64,000 bases of DNA from Stentor coeruleus. Taxonomy: Eukaryota; Ciliophora; Heterotrichea; Heterotrichida; Stentoridae. Shown here piece after piece: positions 61,071-64,000 of the stretch; position 1 is the stretch's first letter; each line of letters begins with the position of its first letter. The translations under genes and the position numbers were made by a program. The stretch is taken from positions 1-64,000 of the forward strand of contig MPUH01000053.1 in assembly GCA_001970955.1 (NCBI GenBank), given 5' to 3'. The notes beneath the pieces are model-generated. The model searched no databases and was not told the origin of the DNA. It saw nothing but the letters and a program-made list of their open reading frames with translations.

Positions 61071-63275
61071 TTACGTCGAAATAAGCATCTCAAGAAACAA
61101 AACCCTATTTTTCTTCTTATCCTGCGGCAAATCCTTAGCCTGAAAAAAAACTTTATACATTTTATTCGCCAAATAACAAGAAGTAACCCCATGATTAATC
61201 CCAACCAAGCTTTTTAACATCTCCACAATATACCTTAAACACTCAACATTTGCTGGATTCATCAAATCAAGAACTTGATGTTTAACCATACTAAACCCAA
61301 TAATATGCATCATATTAATCTTAGTATCCACAAACTCTCCATCAATAATCGGTTTCTCCAATGTTTTCAAAAACTCTAACAAAACATGTACAACTGAAGA
61401 AATAGTAACAATTTCATCAAATTGTTTATCACTATCAATAAGTTTTATTGTATGAGCCAAAAGTAAAGAATCAAATTTTACTTCAAAAACATTTTTCATC
61501 CCAATAGCATTTTTCCTAAGATACTCTACAATTCTTATTAATGGTTGAGGTAATAATGGTAAACTTATAGAAGGCCAAAGTCTACATAAATCTTCACATG
61601 AATATCCTATAAAAGAATCTTTAACATTAGCTTCAATTTCAATAAGATATTCACTACCATTTTTAACAAGGACTCTTATAAATTTGGTTAAAGATCCAAG
61701 TTTTAATCTTTGGGTTCTTAAGTAATTAATATCGATACTGATTTGAACAAAAATTTCAACGGTTTCTTGTTGGGCTAGATTGTATGTGACTGGACTACAT
61801 GATAACCATTTATCAGAGATAAGTTCATAGACTAGACGTGATGAGCCAATATTGGTTATTTCAAAGCTATCTTTGTAAAGAAATTTATAACGAATTTCAT
61901 CAAAGATTAATTTTGTTTTTGATATACGTGCTTTGGGCATATATTTGTGATGTAAATCATCAATTTCTTGATAGATTTTACTTCGAAGTTCTCTAAGTTT
62001 GCTTGTGTCTGTTTTTAGCACTTTGACTGAAAAGTTTGAGAATACAGGTTTATGATCACTGACTTGAATAGAATCACAACTACTATATCTGTTAAGTGTT
62101 GCTGAACCTTTCCATAATACCCTATCACACCAAGCTGGTTCTCTACGAACATTATGTTGATTTGATCCAATCATATATTTAAAAGTAGGTAAAAAAGTTA
62201 TTTCACCTTCACGGAAATCTGGGAATAGATTTAATGATCGCATTGCATATATTAGTTGATCCTTTTCAAGACATAATTGGATTTCGTTTTTTGAGATGTA
62301 TTTTATTATATCCCCTGCACTAATACTATCTATACGATAGTTTAGGTCACCGAACCAGAAAATATGATCATGTTCAAAAATACTGTATGAAACATCATTC
62401 GGTAAAGAAAATTTTATAGTTCTTGATATTGTGTTGATGTTATCGTTTCTTAGTTTAAAGTTTTGTTTGTGGGGTGCTAAATGGACGTTTATAAAACAAA
62501 ATGTTGAACATAATATGCTAAAACGATATGCAATTGCACCTTTGTTACCGGTGAAACCTTTTAAGCCTAGTTTGACTTGGAATGTGGAGATGTTTTTGAC
62601 AAGGCTACTGATTGATCTTTTTATGAAGATTATTGATAGAAGTCCTACTAGAGAGCTTTGGCACACCTATATTATTATTACGTTTTCGTATGTATCTGGG
62701 CTAAAAATTTCTAATAGCTCTGCACTGAAATAGTTTACCCATTCTTGCTCTCTAATCGAATCTCCTCTTAGTTTAGTTAATTCACACATCTCTTGTAAGC
62801 CAATAACAATTATATGAGGCGCCTCTATAGGTTCATCATATTTCCTATTCTGGCATAAAAACCATTCACGGAGTTTATTAGTCTTAGGAAAATACCCTCC
62901 AGCATTCCATGTCAAAACAGCAATTGTAAAATCATGGCTAGTGGTGAATTCATTTTGTTTATCTTGTAGCTGAGTTGATACATATGCTTCCATAGGTATC
63001 TTCCCATAATGATCAATAAGCAATGAACTTGAGTTAGGTCTTTTCGTTATCAAACAAGGAGAATGCAAAGCTACAGGGATAGACTCTTGGTAAAACCAAA
63101 CCCATTTGTGATGACTACAGCCTAAATAAAAAGGCTCTTGTTGATATCTAGGATAATCGTTTAATATAGTCGTAAATGTTTTAATAGCTTCATCTGTAGC
63201 ATTAAACTCACACAATTGTTTATCAGCATTACCCCAAGTAATTGCAAACATCTCATCTTTTGGGATGATATGCAT
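61071..63275 (-). CDS. OCRL: OCRL/INPP5B-like inositol polyphosphate 5-phosphatase
   Basis: About 729 residues in two exons joined by a 15-base intron at 62667-62681 (coding strand gtaataataatatag), linking ...DTYENV-type text TYEN to VCQSSLVG in frame. The 5-phosphatase domain has LTWNAGG, GLQEM, KGFTGNKGAIAYRF, NVHLAPH, FWFGDLNYRID, PAWCDRVLW and SDHKP, all catalytic signatures. An ASH-like beta domain and a RhoGAP-like C-terminal region (IRIVEYLRKNAIG...VLLEFLKTLEKPII) follow, the OCRL/INPP5B order. The GAP arginine finger is not evident, as in OCRL. It would remove the 5-phosphate of PI(4,5)P2 on endosomes and at cilia. The first in-frame ATG is 63275; coding-like sequence continues upstream to about 63323 without an ATG. 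Confidence 0.9.
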
Positions 63276-63589
63276 TTCAATAGTCAAAGGAAAAAGGACA
63301 ACAATTTTCGGCTTTCTAAACACTGTCTTAGCTCTGATTATAAAAAAACTGATTTACAATTACGCTTGCTCATATACAAAAGCTTTGTTCTTGACAATAC
63401 ACAAGTAGCAATTCTTAAATTCTGATTCAATTTTCACCCTTCCAGGATAGCACTAAATAAAAACTACATTAGAAATTTCTTCACTGTTCCGTAAAACACT
63501 TTTTATTGACTCCATACCTTTATTATTTAAAAAAAAAATACTCCAAATTAAGCATTTTATTTGAAATACCAGGTTTAATTATTATAAAA
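63276..63589. other. Intergenic, start region of 5-phosphatase unclear
   Basis: Bases 63276-63323 continue the phosphatase frame without an ATG. A candidate 16-base GT...AG element near 63331-63346 does not give an open frame. The remainder is AT-rich with an A run near 63530 and no gene. Confidence 0.45.
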
Positions 63590-64000
63590 TCACAAGCTAA
63601 AAGGAGAAAGCCTAAGCCGCCCACCATGAAAATGATCTTTGGGTACTTGTAAAAGGTTACCATATACAGGTTTTTTATGATTTACTACATTCCCCAAGGA
63701 AAATTTGTTTAAGTTTAATGCTGATGAGAATTCTTCAGAGCTGTTTAAATTAGCTGTTTTTATATCATAATCTGAGATTTCTGAAGCTTTATATGAATGA
63801 TTTGGGGATATTGCTGGGGAGTTATATTGGGATATACATTCTTTAAAAGATTCTTTTTCTAGTTTTATACGATGAACACGTCTTGGACGACGAGGATCTT
63901 CGCTTGTTCTTCGATGTCGTATGTTTTCTTCAAAGTAATGTTGAGATATAGAGTTTATTTTAGATATGACATTGTATTCAATACTATTAAAAATATCATC
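63590..64000 (-). CDS. C-terminal part of an unknown basic protein (runs off the window)
   Basis: A minus-strand frame open from the window edge (64000) to TGA at 63592-63590, 136 codons. The visible part includes a basic stretch HRRTSEDPRRPRRVHRIKLE, a Ser/Asn-rich middle and an end HFHGGRLRLSPFSL. Composition is coding-like throughout with no internal stop. No family is recognised. The N-terminus lies outside the window. Confidence 0.65.
   Translation of the reverse strand, partial: DDIFNSIEYNVISKINSISQHYFEENIRHRRTSEDPRRPRRVHRIKLEKESFKECISQYNSPAISPNHSYKASEISDYDIKTANLNSSEEFSSALNLNKFSLGNVVNHKKPVYGNLLQVPKDHFHGGRLRLSPFSL

Noticed and set aside
1-64000. tRNA, rRNA or CRISPR features
   Set aside because: No cloverleaf-like sequence with TTCGA-type loops, no rRNA conserved blocks and no regularly spaced repeats were seen while reading.

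Overview
The window looks like macronuclear DNA of a heterotrich ciliate, most like Stentor. It is very AT-rich, packed with long uninterrupted reading frames, and uses the standard genetic code: TAA and TAG end ordinary genes and do not occur inside them, unlike most ciliates. The few introns are 15 bases long with GTA...AG ends. Five clear ones (449-463, 4043-4057, 31844-31858, 36452-36466, 62667-62681) each join two frames of a recognisable or coherent protein and all carry an A at position 10. Genes lie on both strands, often with only 14-100 bases between them.

Layout. 0.25-9.2 kb: a small coiled-coil protein, a TPR protein, a PX (sorting-nexin-like) protein, an EF-hand protein, then a tight minus-strand trio (cytochrome b5 reductase, a membrane protein, a Pet127-like mitochondrial protein). 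9.9-24.5 kb: a gamma-COP gene and a 12 kb intronless axonemal dynein heavy chain. 24.5-28.6 kb: a gene-poor stretch with one possible small gene, broken genes and a decayed Merlin (IS1595/ISXO2-like) DNA transposon. 28.8-45.2 kb: complex III hinge protein, a decaying membrane-protein gene, two HEAT-repeat PP4 regulatory-subunit-like genes (R1-like and R4-like), VDAC, a possibly prenylated protein, MON1, Arp2, centrin, a chagasin-like protease inhibitor, ribosomal protein eL30 and a probable myristoylated small protein. 46.2-64 kb: an Aurora-like kinase with a long coiled-coil tail, RFC1, an LNR-domain membrane protein, a p25-alpha-like protein, CFAP52, a tandem FtsH-type AAA protein without a protease domain, an OCRL-like inositol 5-phosphatase, and a partial gene at the right edge.

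Together these are ordinary eukaryotic cell-biology genes: cilia and cortex (dynein, CFAP52, centrin, p25-like, Aurora-like, Arp2), membrane traffic (gamma-COP, PX protein, MON1, OCRL-like) and mitochondria (hinge protein, VDAC, Pet127-like, FtsH-like). No operon-style pathway is evident. The most unusual signals are the protease-less double FtsH AAA protein, the Merlin relic interrupted by a short insert bounded by 15-base direct repeats, and a strong strand asymmetry in which the coding strand is C-rich and G-poor before genes and G-rich and C-poor after them, with similar resets inside the dynein gene. Four of five single-N positions sit between exact or near-exact duplications and are best read as unmerged contig overlaps; two of these corrupt gene models (gamma-COP, dynein).
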